Shown piece by piece: positions 15,523 to 24,633 of a DNA stretch of 64,000 nt. Source of the stretch: Nocardiopsis sp. FR4. GTDB lineage: Bacteria > Actinomycetota > Actinomycetes > Streptosporangiales > Streptosporangiaceae. The stretch covers positions 16,581-80,580 of the forward strand of contig NZ_VWVV01000034.1 in NCBI RefSeq assembly GCF_009830945.1, in the 5' to 3' direction. How positions within the stretch are numbered: the stretch's first letter is position 1; each line of letters starts with the position of its first letter. The position numbers and the translations under genes are program-made. A model generated the notes under the pieces. It was not told where the DNA came from and made no database searches. It saw only the letters and a list, made by a program, of their open reading frames with translations.

Positions 15523-16908
15523 ATGAGTGACCCGGAGGGCCTCAGCCAGCAGACCGAGTCCGACGAGGAGAACGCGCCCCAGACCCCGGAGCCCGGACCC
15601 CGAGGGCGCGAGGCCGCGCCCGGACGCGGGCACACCGTCGTGGTGGGCGCCGGCATGGCCGGGCTGGCCGCGGCCGACCGGCTCGCCGAGGCGGGTGAGC
15701 GCGTCACCGTCGTGGAGGGCCGCGACCGCTTGGGCGGTCGCATCCACTCGGTACGCGACTGGGACGACGGGGTCACCCTGGACGCGGGCGCCTCCTGGAT
15801 GCGCGGCGAGGAGAACAACCCGCTCGCCCGGCTGGTCCGCGAGGCCGGCGTGCGCACGGCCGTGTTCAACCGCTCCACCGAGACCGCCTACGACCCCAAG
15901 GGCAGGCGGCTGCTCTTCGACCGCCACCGTCGCAACATGGAGGACGTCCACCTCCTGAACGAGCACATGTACTGGGACAAGGTCGGCGCCGGAGAGCAGC
16001 AGTCGATGGAGGACGGCATCAAGCAGGCCCTCTACGACGCCAACCTGGTCCGGGCCCGGGCGCGCGACGCCAACGAGATCGTGCACCGCCTGGTGGAGGC
16101 CGACCACGGCGCCGACGCCGAGGAGGTGGCCTTCTCCGCCGTGGGCGCCCTGCACGAGTTCAGCGGCGACGACGTCGTCTTCCCCGACGGCATGGGCCAG
16201 CTCACCGACCACCTGGCCCGGGGGCTGGACGTGCGCCTGGAACACGTGGTGCTGGCCGTGGCCCACGACGAGGACGGTGTCCGCGTGCGCGTGGACACAC
16301 CCCGGGGTGAGGACACCCTGGTCGCCGACCGCGTCCTGGTGACCCTGCCGCTGGGCGTGCTCAAGGCCGGAGAGGTGGAGTTCGACCCGCCCCTGCCCGA
16401 GGACAAGGCAGAGGCGGTGCGGCGTCTGGGCAGCGGGCGCCTGGAGAAGCTGTTCCTGCGCTTCGACGAGGTGTTCTGGGGGGACGCCGAGGTGCTCGTC
16501 CACCTGGGCACCGAGGAGGGGGCCTGGTTCCACTGGTACGCCGGGCAGCGTGTCCTGGGCGCGCCGATCCTGGTCAGCCGCAACGGCGGCCGCCCGGCCC
16601 GGTTCCTGGCCGGGATGGACGACGCCGACGTGGTCGAGCACGCGATGGCCTCGCTGCGCGGCGTGTTCCGCAAGGCGCCCGATCCGGTCGGCCACTACGT
16701 CACGCGCTGGATGGACGACCCCTTCGCCCGGGGCGGCTTCTCCTACACGGCCGTGGGCTCGGGGGACGGCGACCGGGTGGCTCTGGGCGCCCCGATCGGC
16801 GAGCGGGTGTTCTTCGGGGGGGAGGCCACCGAGATCGAGCACACGGCAACCGTCCACGGCGCCATGCTGTCGGGGCTGCGGGAGGCCGACCGCATCCTCA
16901 CGCTCTGA
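15523..16908 (+). CDS. FAD-dependent amine oxidase
   Basis: 461 residues. After a polar N-terminal extension of about 35 residues comes the FAD-binding motif VVVGAGMAGLAAADRLAEAG, then RLGGRIHS, the RxGGR signature of flavin amine oxidases. The C-terminal FAD motif GERVFFGGEATEIEHTATVH and GAMLSGLREADRI close the domain. This is a flavin monoamine/polyamine oxidase, deaminating an amine to aldehyde with production of H2O2; the substrate is not predictable. There is no signal peptide, so it is cytosolic. The ATG at 15523 has GAGGGGAAGG upstream. It converges on the PNPOx-like gene. Confidence 0.85.
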   Translation: MSDPEGLSQQTESDEENAPQTPEPGPRGREAAPGRGHTVVVGAGMAGLAAADRLAEAGERVTVVEGRDRLGGRIHSVRDWDDGVTLDAGASWMRGEENNPLARLVREAGVRTAVFNRSTETAYDPKGRRLLFDRHRRNMEDVHLLNEHMYWDKVGAGEQQSMEDGIKQALYDANLVRARARDANEIVHRLVEADHGADAEEVAFSAVGALHEFSGDDVVFPDGMGQLTDHLARGLDVRLEHVVLAVAHDEDGVRVRVDTPRGEDTLVADRVLVTLPLGVLKAGEVEFDPPLPEDKAEAVRRLGSGRLEKLFLRFDEVFWGDAEVLVHLGTEEGAWFHWYAGQRVLGAPILVSRNGGRPARFLAGMDDADVVEHAMASLRGVFRKAPDPVGHYVTRWMDDPFARGGFSYTAVGSGDGDRVALGAPIGERVFFGGEATEIEHTATVHGAMLSGLREADRILTL

Positions 16909-16932
16909 GGTCGCGGCGGTCCGCCGCGCGGG

Positions 16933-17730
16933 TCAGCGCCCCAGGCGCCGCTCCACCGCCGCCACGCCCGCCTTGCAGGCGCGCTCCACCTCACGGTGGT
17001 TGCGCAGCCGCTCCAGCAGGCGGTACGGGCGCGGGTCCGGGTCGGGGGCGCCGTCGGCCGCCTCCACCCGCAGGGTCTGGCCCCACAGCGTCCCGGTGCG
17101 CGTCCAGCGCTCCCAGCGCTCGAGGTCGGGGCTGGCCTGGTGGCCCATCACCAGCGCCCGGCCGCCGTCCCCGGCCAGGTCGCCGCCGTCGCGCGGCCAC
17201 AGTTCGACCTCCCGGCCCGGCCCGGCCGACCAGTCCTCGGCCGTCACCACGTCCACCCGCGCGTCGGAGGCCTCCTCGCGCACCAGCACGGCGTCCTGGG
17301 CGCGGGTGCGCGCGGGCAGCGCGCGCACCTCGTCGACCTCCACCAGACTCACCAGGGCGCGCGCCATCCACCACCAGTTCTCCTTGCGGGCCATCAGGCT
17401 GCCCACCCGCAACCGGCTCGGGGGGTGCTTGAGCACCTCCTGCTCCACCAGGTCCCCGCCGAACTCCTCGCCCCGCACGTCCAGGCGCACGCTGATCGTT
17501 CCCGTGGCCACCAGGGTCGGCCCGTCCGGACCGGCCGGGGCGCTCACGCAGAAGGCGGCGCGGCCGGGCAGCGAGTCGACCGCGGACAGGTGGGCCAGCG
17601 GCAGGGCGAGGCAGGGCTGGTCCACCATCAGGGGTACCACCGGTACGGCGGCGGGCCCGTCGGCGGTCAGCCAGCACAGTTCACCCGTGGAGGCGCCGCG
17701 CCAGGCTGTGGCCAAATCGTTCACATTCAT
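16933..17730 (-). CDS. Pyridoxamine-5'-phosphate oxidase-like split-barrel protein
   Basis: About 265 residues. The N-terminal half (LATAWRGASTGELCWLTADG, PLAHLSAVDSLPGRAAFCVS, PTLVATGTISVRLDVRGEEF) looks like a PNPOx-like flavin-binding split barrel, and KENWWWMARALVSLVEVDEV fits the middle of such proteins. The C-terminal half is less informative. Assignment rests on the overall pattern rather than a diagnostic motif. Start is uncertain: ATG 17730 lies directly on the purine-rich GGAAAAGG, so GTG two codons downstream (17724) is equally likely. It is divergent from cstA. Confidence 0.5.
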   Translation of the reverse strand: MNVNDLATAWRGASTGELCWLTADGPAAVPVVPLMVDQPCLALPLAHLSAVDSLPGRAAFCVSAPAGPDGPTLVATGTISVRLDVRGEEFGGDLVEQEVLKHPPSRLRVGSLMARKENWWWMARALVSLVEVDEVRALPARTRAQDAVLVREEASDARVDVVTAEDWSAGPGREVELWPRDGGDLAGDGGRALVMGHQASPDLERWERWTRTGTLWGQTLRVEAADGAPDPDPRPYRLLERLRNHREVERACKAGVAAVERRLGR

Positions 17731-17844
17731 CCTTTTCCGTGATGTACGCCTCATGTTAATTTCTCGGGACTGTACTCCAAGACCGCACGCAGCACCCCAC
17801 CAGCCGCGATATCCCCCAGAGGTGCTTAGAGTGAAGGAATCCCC

Positions 17845-19641
17845 ATGCCTGCCGTAGCCGTCCTCCTCGGGGCCCTGGCGCTGTTCGCGCTCGGCTACCG
17901 CTTCTACTCGGCCTATCTGGCCAAGCGCGTGTACGCGCTGGACCCGGCCTTCGTCACGCCCGCGCACACCTACAAGGACGGCGTGGACTTCGTCCCGACC
18001 AACAAGCACATCGTTTTCGCGCACCACTTCATCTCGGTGGCCGGGGCCGCGCCGATCGTCGGTCCGGCCATCGCGGTCTTCTGGGGATGGGGCCCCGCGC
18101 TGCTGTGGGTCGTGCTGGGGACGATCTTCGCCTCGGGCGCCCACGACTTCGGCTCGATCGTGGTCTCGGTCCGGCACAAGGGCAAGAGCATCGGCGCGCT
18201 GGCCAGCGACGTCATCAGCACCCGGGCCAGGATCCTGTTCCTGCTGATCATCTTCTTCCTGGTGACGATGGTCAACGCGGTGTTCGCGGTCATCATCGCG
18301 GGCCTGTTCATCGCCAACCCCGAGGCGGTCCTGCCCACCCTGGTCACGATCCCGCTGGCGATCGGCGTCGGACAGCTCATCTACCGCCGCCGCACCGCCG
18401 CCCTGGTGCCCTCGCTGGTCTCCCTGGCCATCGTCTACGCCTGCATCCCGCTGGGGCAGATGCTGCCCATCACCGTCGACCCGATCGCCGGGGCGCTGGG
18501 CGTGGAGCCCGCGATGGTGTGGCTGGTGCTGATCTTCACCTACACCTTCTTCACCTCGCGCCTGCCCGTGTGGATGCTCCTGCAGCCCCGCGACTACATC
18601 AACCAGCAGCAGATGGTGCTGGGCCTGCTCATCATCATGGTCGGCATCGTCGTGGGCATGAACACCATCGAGGCCCCGGCCTTCCGCGGCGACCTGCCCG
18701 AGGGCTCGCCCTCGATCTTCCCGCTGCTGTTCATCACCATCGCCTGCGGCGCGGTGTCCGGCTTCCACAGCCTGGTCGCCTCGGGCACCACCTCCAAGCA
18801 GCTGGACAAGGAGACCGACGCCCGGTACGTGGGCTACCTCAGCTCGCTGGGCGAGGGCACGCTGGCCGTCTGCTCGATCCTGGCCTGCACCGCCGGGATC
18901 ATGGTCTTCTCCGCCAACGAGAACGCCGCCTGGACCGACCTGTACGCCGACTGGGCCACCGCCGGGGCCAGCCCCGCGGGCACCTTCGTCCAGGGCGTGG
19001 CCGGGTTCGCCGGCAACATCGGCATCCCCGAGAGCGTCGGCCTGGTCTTCGCCACCGTGGTCGTGGTCAGCTTCGCCGCCACCAGCCTGGACACAGCGGT
19101 GCGCCTGCAGCGCTACACGATCCAGGAGATCAGCACCATCGCGGCGGAGAAGGCGTCCGAGGGCGGCGCGGTCAACCGGGTCTTCGTCTTCCTGTCCCGC
19201 AACATCACCGTCGCCACCCTGATCGCGGTGGGCGTGCCCTTCGCCCTGGCCATGGTGCCGGGCAACTTCGCCGCCGGAACCCTCTGGCAGCTCTTCGGCA
19301 CCACCAACCAGCTCACCGCCGGCCTGGCGCTCTCGGTGATCGCGGTCTGGGTGACCAAGCGCGGCCGCAACCCCATCGCGATCCTCGTCCCGCTGGTCTT
19401 CCTGGTCGCGATGACCTCCTGGGCGCTCATCACCCAGCTGCTGAAGTTCGTGCAGTCGGGCGACGCCATGCAGACCTACGTGCTGGCGCCGCTGGACGTG
19501 CTCATCTTCGTCCTGGCCGTCTGGATGACGGTGGAGGCCTTCCTGGCCCTGCGCGCGGCCTTCGCCGCCCGTAAGGCGGGAACCCCCTCCGCCGAGGAGG
19601 CCCCCGCCGCGAAGACCGCCGAGGGCGGCGAGGACGGCTAG
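17845..19641 (+). CDS. cstA: Carbon starvation protein CstA, peptide/pyruvate transporter family
   Basis: 598 residues, many-helix membrane protein. Family landmarks are the N-terminal AVLLGALALFALGYRFYSAY, the FAHHFISVAGAAPIVGPAIA segment, FASGAHDFGSIVVSVRHKGK, RDYINQQQMVLGLL, the conserved GAVSGFHSLVASGTTSKQL and the C-terminal LFGTTNQLTAGLALS. CstA/YjiY proteins import peptides or pyruvate, typically under carbon limitation. GAAGGA sits 6 nt before ATG 17845. The short CC-star gene begins 13 nt after the stop, so they may be co-transcribed, as cstA is with a small partner in many bacteria. Confidence 0.93.
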   Translation: MPAVAVLLGALALFALGYRFYSAYLAKRVYALDPAFVTPAHTYKDGVDFVPTNKHIVFAHHFISVAGAAPIVGPAIAVFWGWGPALLWVVLGTIFASGAHDFGSIVVSVRHKGKSIGALASDVISTRARILFLLIIFFLVTMVNAVFAVIIAGLFIANPEAVLPTLVTIPLAIGVGQLIYRRRTAALVPSLVSLAIVYACIPLGQMLPITVDPIAGALGVEPAMVWLVLIFTYTFFTSRLPVWMLLQPRDYINQQQMVLGLLIIMVGIVVGMNTIEAPAFRGDLPEGSPSIFPLLFITIACGAVSGFHSLVASGTTSKQLDKETDARYVGYLSSLGEGTLAVCSILACTAGIMVFSANENAAWTDLYADWATAGASPAGTFVQGVAGFAGNIGIPESVGLVFATVVVVSFAATSLDTAVRLQRYTIQEISTIAAEKASEGGAVNRVFVFLSRNITVATLIAVGVPFALAMVPGNFAAGTLWQLFGTTNQLTAGLALSVIAVWVTKRGRNPIAILVPLVFLVAMTSWALITQLLKFVQSGDAMQTYVLAPLDVLIFVLAVWMTVEAFLALRAAFAARKAGTPSAEEAPAAKTAEGGEDG

Positions 19642-19654
19642 TCTGTCCGGACCG

Positions 19655-19969
19655 ATGCACGACGACCACCGCAAGGCCGCCGGGCCCGCCCAGCTGGGAC
19701 GGGCCTGGCGGCGCGCCGTCGCCGCCTGGCGCCGTTTCGAGGACTTCCACCAGGCGGTCTTCGACGCGCGCTGGGGCCACGCGCGCAGACGCGAGGCCCG
19801 CACCCAGCAGGACACGCTGCGGGCCCTGCTCATGCTGGAGACCCTGGGGGTGGACAACCCCGTCGCCTACGAGACCCTGGACCTGATCCCGTACATGGTC
19901 GCCGACCTGCACGAGTGGCACCGCAGAATGGGCCGCAGGGACTTCGGAGCACCCGGAGGCTGCTGTTGA
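19655..19969 (+). CDS. cory-CC-star small protein
   Basis: 104 residues, Arg-rich and helical (RAWRRAVAAWRRFEDFHQAV), ending in APGGCC directly before the stop. The C-terminal Cys-Cys fits the actinobacterial family called cory-CC-star, which to my knowledge tends to sit next to an ArsA-like ATPase, as here. Function unknown; the terminal Cys pair could bind metal, be oxidised or carry a modification. It follows cstA by 13 nt and its TGA overlaps the TTG start of the ATPase (TTGA), so the two are translationally coupled. Confidence 0.75.
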   Translation: MHDDHRKAAGPAQLGRAWRRAVAAWRRFEDFHQAVFDARWGHARRREARTQQDTLRALLMLETLGVDNPVAYETLDLIPYMVADLHEWHRRMGRRDFGAPGGCC

Positions 19970-20901
19970 CCGAGCCCGCCGCCGGCGCCGCCCCCAGCCC
20001 CGCGATCACCTTCGTCGGCGGCAAGGGCGGGGTCGGCAAGACCACGCTGGCCGCCGCCCACGCCCTGGCCCTGGCCGAAGCCGGACACCGGGTGCTGGTC
20101 CTCTCCACCGACCCCGCCCACTCGCTGGGCGACGCCCTGGAGACCCCGCTCAAGGACGAGCCGGTCCGGGTCGCCCCGAACCTGTGGGCGGCCGAACCCG
20201 ACGCCGACGCCGCCGTGCGCCGCCGCGTCGACCAGGTGGTCGAGGACGCCTACCGGGCGGTTCCGCCCGAGGTCATGCCCGCCGTGCGCCGCCACCTCCA
20301 ACAGGCGGGTTCCAGCCCCGGCATGGCCGAGTCCGCGCTGGCCGACCTGCTCGTGGACCGCATGGAGCAGGTCGGCGCGGAGTGGGACGCCCTGGTCGTG
20401 GACAGCGCGCCCACCGGCCACCTGCTGCGTCTGCTCCACCTGCCCACGCTCCTGACGCCCTGGGTGGAGGGCCTGACCCGCCAGCGCGAACGGGCCCGGC
20501 GCGCCGAGGCCTTCGCCGACGTGGTCGGAGGGGACGGAGAAGAGGCCGATCCGCTCACCGAGCGCCTGCACGCCCGGCGCCACCGCCTGGAGCGCGCCGC
20601 CGACCGGATGCGCCGGGACGCCGTCGTGCGTCTGGTGACACTGCCCCGCCGCATGGTGCTGGCCGAGACCGCCCGGGCCGTGGAACAGCTCACCGAGGCC
20701 GGGTTCCGGCTCGCCCCCGTGGTGGTCAACCAGATCCCGCCCGCGGACGCCGCCGGGCCCGACACCGCCGAGGCGCTGGCCGCCACCCGCGAGCGCTTCG
20801 CCTCCCTGGGCACCGTGGAGATCCCGCTCCAGGACACCGAGCCCACCGGCCCCGAACGCCTGCGCCGCCTGGTCGCCCACCTCGCGCCGCCCCGGGACTG
20901 A
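19966..20901 (+). CDS. ArsA-like P-loop ATPase
   Basis: 311 residues. Deviant Walker A FVGGKGGVGKTTLAA (about residues 13-27), switch I-like LSTDPAHSLGDAL and switch II-like VVDSAPTGHLLRLLHLP are those of the ArsA/Get3 SIMIBI NTPases. There is no adjacent arsB or arsR and no second ATPase domain, so arsenite transport is unlikely; a chaperone or maturation role toward the CC-star protein or CstA is more plausible. The TTG start at 19966, five bases after GGAGG, was chosen because it overlaps the upstream stop. The protein continues to HLAPPRD. A hairpin follows. Confidence 0.8.
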   Translation: MTEPAAGAAPSPAITFVGGKGGVGKTTLAAAHALALAEAGHRVLVLSTDPAHSLGDALETPLKDEPVRVAPNLWAAEPDADAAVRRRVDQVVEDAYRAVPPEVMPAVRRHLQQAGSSPGMAESALADLLVDRMEQVGAEWDALVVDSAPTGHLLRLLHLPTLLTPWVEGLTRQRERARRAEAFADVVGGDGEEADPLTERLHARRHRLERAADRMRRDAVVRLVTLPRRMVLAETARAVEQLTEAGFRLAPVVVNQIPPADAAGPDTAEALAATRERFASLGTVEIPLQDTEPTGPERLRRLVAHLAPPRD

Positions 20902-20962
20902 CCACCGGCGGCGCGCCAGACCCTCCGGGCGGCCCCCGGGCGCCCCGGGAACCCTGGGGCGC

Positions 20963-21000
20963 CCTCCGACGTCGGACCGTGAGAAGGACGACGTCGGAGG
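20963..21000 (+). terminator. Hairpin after ArsA-like gene
   Basis: CCTCCGACGTC (20963-20973) pairs perfectly with GACGTCGGAGG (20990-21000) around a 16-nt loop. Confidence 0.55.
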
Positions 21001-21130
21001 AGGGCGCGCGCGGTGCGGAACGGGAGAACGTGCGGGGTACGATCGACCCGCGACCGCCCTTCGACCACGTCAGGGCAGGTGGGCCCCTGGATGGCGGGAA
21101 CCGACGCTCCCGCCCGTTATCGTTGGCGCC

Positions 21131-21931
21131 ATGGGGCGATCCGGGGAAGACGGCAGACTCACGGCGGGGGGCGATGTGGCCAGCCCGGCGGTCAGTGACC
21201 GCATCTGGACGGTTCCCAACCTACTGAGCATGCTCCGCCTGGTGGGTGTGCCGCTGTTCCTGTGGCTCGTCCTGGTGCCCGAGGCCGACTGGTGGGCCCT
21301 GCTCGTGCTGGCCCTGGCCGGGCTCAGCGACTGGCTCGACGGCAAGATCGCCCGCGCCTGGAACCAGACCTCGCGCCTGGGCACGGTCCTGGACCCGCTC
21401 GCCGACCGCCTCTACATCTTCGCGGCCCTGCTCGGCCTGGTGGTGCGCGGCATCGTGCCCTGGTGGCTGATGGCCATCCTGGTCCTGCGCGACGTCCTCA
21501 TCCTGGGCGCGATCCCGCTGCTGCGCCACTACGGCTACGGACCCCTGCCGGTCAACTTCGCCGGGAAGGCCGCCACCCTCTGCCTTCTCTACTCGTTCCC
21601 CCTGCTGTTCATCGCCGGTTACGCCTCGATCGTCGCGGATGTGGCGAGAATTATAGGTTGGGCGTTCGCACTCTGGGGAACGGCTCTGTACTGGTGGGCC
21701 GGACTGCTCTACGCCGTACAGGGACTGCGCCTGATCGCCCAGACCCGCCGCGCCGAACGCGCTGATCACACCGGAGGCCAGCGGGCCGTCGGGGACAGCG
21801 ACCCCGTGCGCGGGGGCACCACGGATCGACCCGATCCAGCCACACCGGCGACCGCTGAGGGGGACCCCGGCGCGGTCGCCGAGAGCTCGGACCGGTCGAG
21901 CCGCCCGGACCAGGGACGAACCGGCCCCTGA
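21131..21931 (+). CDS. CDP-alcohol phosphatidyltransferase family protein
   Basis: 266 residues with the complete catalytic signature DWLDGKIARAWNQTSRLG plus TVLDPLAD (D-x2-D-G-x2-A-R-x8-G-x3-D-x3-D) at about residues 58-86. This defines integral membrane enzymes that transfer a phosphatidyl or phosphoglycosyl group from a CDP-alcohol. Product (phosphatidylglycerophosphate, cardiolipin or inositol-phosphate lipid) cannot be fixed from the motif. About five membrane helices follow (VPWWLMAILVLRDVLILGAI, CLLYSFPLLFIAGYASIVAD). The last 50 residues are hydrophilic. It precedes the nucleotidyltransferase/PMM-like gene, a common neighbour in actinomycetes. Confidence 0.88.
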   Translation: MGRSGEDGRLTAGGDVASPAVSDRIWTVPNLLSMLRLVGVPLFLWLVLVPEADWWALLVLALAGLSDWLDGKIARAWNQTSRLGTVLDPLADRLYIFAALLGLVVRGIVPWWLMAILVLRDVLILGAIPLLRHYGYGPLPVNFAGKAATLCLLYSFPLLFIAGYASIVADVARIIGWAFALWGTALYWWAGLLYAVQGLRLIAQTRRAERADHTGGQRAVGDSDPVRGGTTDRPDPATPATAEGDPGAVAESSDRSSRPDQGRTGP

Positions 21932-22086
21932 TCCCCCGGCGGACCGGCTCACCGTGAGTCCTGTCGGATCGAAAGGGAGTGTCGTCTCCGCATGAGAACA
22001 TGTCCCACCGCGGGCCACCGCGCGCTCGCCGCACAGCATTCCGCCACCGCCCTCCCCGGCGACGCGGCCGTACGGAGGTACCGGCG

Positions 22087-24633
22087 ATGAGCCAGACCGA
22101 AGGCGCCGCACCGGAGGACACCGCGCCTCCCATGAAGGCCGTCGTCATGGCGGGCGGCGAGGGCACCCGCCTGCGCCCGATGACGGCCAACCAGCCCAAA
22201 CCGCTCCTGCCGGTGGTCAACAAGCCCATCATGGAGCACGTCCTGCGCCTGCTGCGCAAGCACGGCTTCACCGAGACCGTGGTCACCGTCCAGTTCCTGG
22301 CCACCCTCATCCGCAACTACTTCGGTGACGGCGAGGAGCTGGGCATGAAGCTCCACTACGTCGCCGAGGAGGTCCCGCTGGGGACCGCGGGCAGCGTCAA
22401 GAACGCCGAGGAGCACCTTCGCGGCGAACCCTTCATCGTCATCTCCGGTGACGCGCTCACCGACATCGACCTGACCGACATGGTGCGCTTCCACCGCGAG
22501 AGCGGCGCCAAGGTCACCATCGGCCTCAAGCGGGTGGAGAACCCGCTCGAGTTCGGCATCATCATCGTCGACGAGCAGGGCCGCGTCCAGCGCTTCCTGG
22601 AGAAGCCCACCTGGGGCCAGGTCTTCTCCGACACCGTCAACACCGGCATCTACATCATGGAGCCGGAGGTCCTGGAGCGCGTCGCCGAGGGCGAGGTGGT
22701 CGACTGGTCCGGTGACGTCTTCCCGCAGCTGCTCAAGGACGGCGAGCCCATCTACGGCTACATCGCCGAGGGCTACTGGGAGGACGTGGGCACCCACGAG
22801 AGCTACCTCAGCGCCCAGGCCGACGTGCTCTCGGGCAAGGTCGACGTGGACATCGACGGCTTCGAGGTCTCCCCGGGCGTGTGGGTCGGCGAGGGCGCCC
22901 AGGTCCACCCCGAGGCCGTCCTCAAGGGCCCGCTCTACATCGGCGACTACGCCAAGGTCGAGGCGGGCGCAGAACTGCGCGAGTTCACCGTGGTGGGCAG
23001 CAACGCCGTGGTGCGCGCCGAGGCCTTCGCCCACCGCACCGTCCTGCACGACAACGTCTTCATCGGGCGCGGCGCCAACCTGCGCGGCGCCGTGGTCGGC
23101 AAGAACACCGACGTCATGGCCGCCGCCCGGATCGAGGAGGGCGCGGTCGTGGGCGAGGACTGCGTCATCGAGTCCGAGGCCTACCTGCACAACGACGTCA
23201 AGGTCTACCCGTTCAAGACCATCGAGGCCGGGGCGGTGGTCAGCACCAACGTCATCTGGGAGTCGCGCGGGCAGCGCTCGCTCTTCGGCCCCCGGGGCGT
23301 GTCGGGCCTGATCAACGTCGAGATCACCCCCGAACTGGCGGTGCGCCTGGCCAACGCCTACGCCACCACCCTGAAGAAGGGCGCGATCGTCACCACCTCG
23401 CGTGACGTCTCGCGCGCCGCCCGCACGCTCAAGCGCGCCATCATCAGCGCGCTCACCGCCGCCGCCATCGAGGTCCGCGACCTGGAGGTGGTGCCGCTGC
23501 CGGTGGCCCGCTTCCACACCTCCCAGAGCGGGGTCAGCGGCGGCATCACGGTGCGCACCAGCCCGGGCGACCCGGAGTCGGTGGACATCCTGTTCCTGGA
23601 CGGCGACGGGGCCGACCTGTCGCCGGCCGCCCAGCGCAAGCTCGACCGGGTCTTCTCCCGCGCCGAGTACCGCCGGGCCTTCCCGGGGGAGATCGGCGAG
23701 CTGACCTTCCCCTCGCGCAACGTGGAGAGCTACTCGCACGAGCTGCTGCGCAGGGTGGACACCTCCGGCGTGGCCGAGGCCGAGCTCAAGGTCGTGGTCG
23801 ACTGCGCGGGCGGCAGCGGCTCGCTGATCCTGCCCTCCCTGCTGGGCCGGATCGGCGTGGACGTGCTCACCGTCAACAACAGGCTGGACGAGGCCTCGCC
23901 CACCGACACCGTCGCCAAGCAGAACCGGGACCTGGAGCGGCTGGGCGAGCTGGTCTCGGGGTCGGGAGCCGACTTCGGGGTCCGGTTCGACCCGGTGGCC
24001 GAGCGGCTGTCCATCGTGGACGAGAACGGTGCGCTGGTGGAGAACCAGCGCGCCCTGCTGGTCGTCCTGGAACTGGTCTGCGCCGAGTACGGCGGCGGCA
24101 CGGTCGCCCTGCCGGTGACCACCACCCGGGTCGCCGAGACGGTGGCCGCCTCGCACGGGGTCAAGGTGCGCTGGACGGCCACGGCCACCGACGAGCTGAC
24201 CAAGGCGGTCCGCGCCGACGAGGACATCGTCTTCGCCGCTGACGGCCGCGGCGGGTTCGTCGTGCCGCGCTTCAGCCCCACCAGTGACGCCATCGCCGCC
24301 TTCGTGCGGCTGCTGGCCCTGGTGGCCCGGACCCGCCGGTCGCTCAGCCAGATCGACCGCACGATCCCCCAGGCGCACCTGCTGCGCCGTTCGGTGCCCA
24401 CCCCGTGGGCGGTCAAGGGGAGCGTGATGCGCGCGGTCGTGGAGGCGGCTGGCGGCCGCGAGCTCGACACCACCGACGGCGTCCGGGTGATCGAGCCGGA
24501 CGGAAGCTGGGCCCTGGTCCTCCCCGACACCGCGGAGGCCGTGACCCATCTTTGGGCCGAAGGTCCCGACTCCGACACCGCGCACCGGCTGTTGGACGAG
24601 TGGGCGGCCGTCGTGGAGCGCGCCGAGGGCTGA
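22087..24633 (+). CDS. Sugar-1-phosphate nucleotidyltransferase with degenerate phosphomannomutase domain
   Basis: 848 residues. Residues about 17-245 are a nucleotidyltransferase (VMAGGEGTRLRPMTANQPKP; SGDALTDIDLTD; YWEDVGTHESYLSAQ). Left-handed beta-helix hexapeptide repeats follow at about 260-400, then a phosphohexomutase-like domain. This is annotated in actinomycetes as mannose-1-phosphate guanylyltransferase, supplying GDP-mannose. The mutase part has lost its active-site features: the TASHNP serine loop reads TVRTSPGDP, the metal-binding DGDxDR reads FDPVAERL, the GEQSGH loop reads ADGRGGF, and the SGTEP phosphate loop is absent. ATG 22087 has GGAGG 8 nt upstream. Confidence 0.85.
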   Translation: MSQTEGAAPEDTAPPMKAVVMAGGEGTRLRPMTANQPKPLLPVVNKPIMEHVLRLLRKHGFTETVVTVQFLATLIRNYFGDGEELGMKLHYVAEEVPLGTAGSVKNAEEHLRGEPFIVISGDALTDIDLTDMVRFHRESGAKVTIGLKRVENPLEFGIIIVDEQGRVQRFLEKPTWGQVFSDTVNTGIYIMEPEVLERVAEGEVVDWSGDVFPQLLKDGEPIYGYIAEGYWEDVGTHESYLSAQADVLSGKVDVDIDGFEVSPGVWVGEGAQVHPEAVLKGPLYIGDYAKVEAGAELREFTVVGSNAVVRAEAFAHRTVLHDNVFIGRGANLRGAVVGKNTDVMAAARIEEGAVVGEDCVIESEAYLHNDVKVYPFKTIEAGAVVSTNVIWESRGQRSLFGPRGVSGLINVEITPELAVRLANAYATTLKKGAIVTTSRDVSRAARTLKRAIISALTAAAIEVRDLEVVPLPVARFHTSQSGVSGGITVRTSPGDPESVDILFLDGDGADLSPAAQRKLDRVFSRAEYRRAFPGEIGELTFPSRNVESYSHELLRRVDTSGVAEAELKVVVDCAGGSGSLILPSLLGRIGVDVLTVNNRLDEASPTDTVAKQNRDLERLGELVSGSGADFGVRFDPVAERLSIVDENGALVENQRALLVVLELVCAEYGGGTVALPVTTTRVAETVAASHGVKVRWTATATDELTKAVRADEDIVFAADGRGGFVVPRFSPTSDAIAAFVRLLALVARTRRSLSQIDRTIPQAHLLRRSVPTPWAVKGSVMRAVVEAAGGRELDTTDGVRVIEPDGSWALVLPDTAEAVTHLWAEGPDSDTAHRLLDEWAAVVERAEG

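Noticed and set aside
19966..20901. Arsenite pump ATPase ArsA
   Set aside because: Single ATPase domain, no arsB/arsR/arsC neighbours; the CC-star context points elsewhere.
21949..24585. 878-residue open frame antisense to the nucleotidyltransferase gene
   Set aside because: Same reason: shadow of a motif-confirmed gene.
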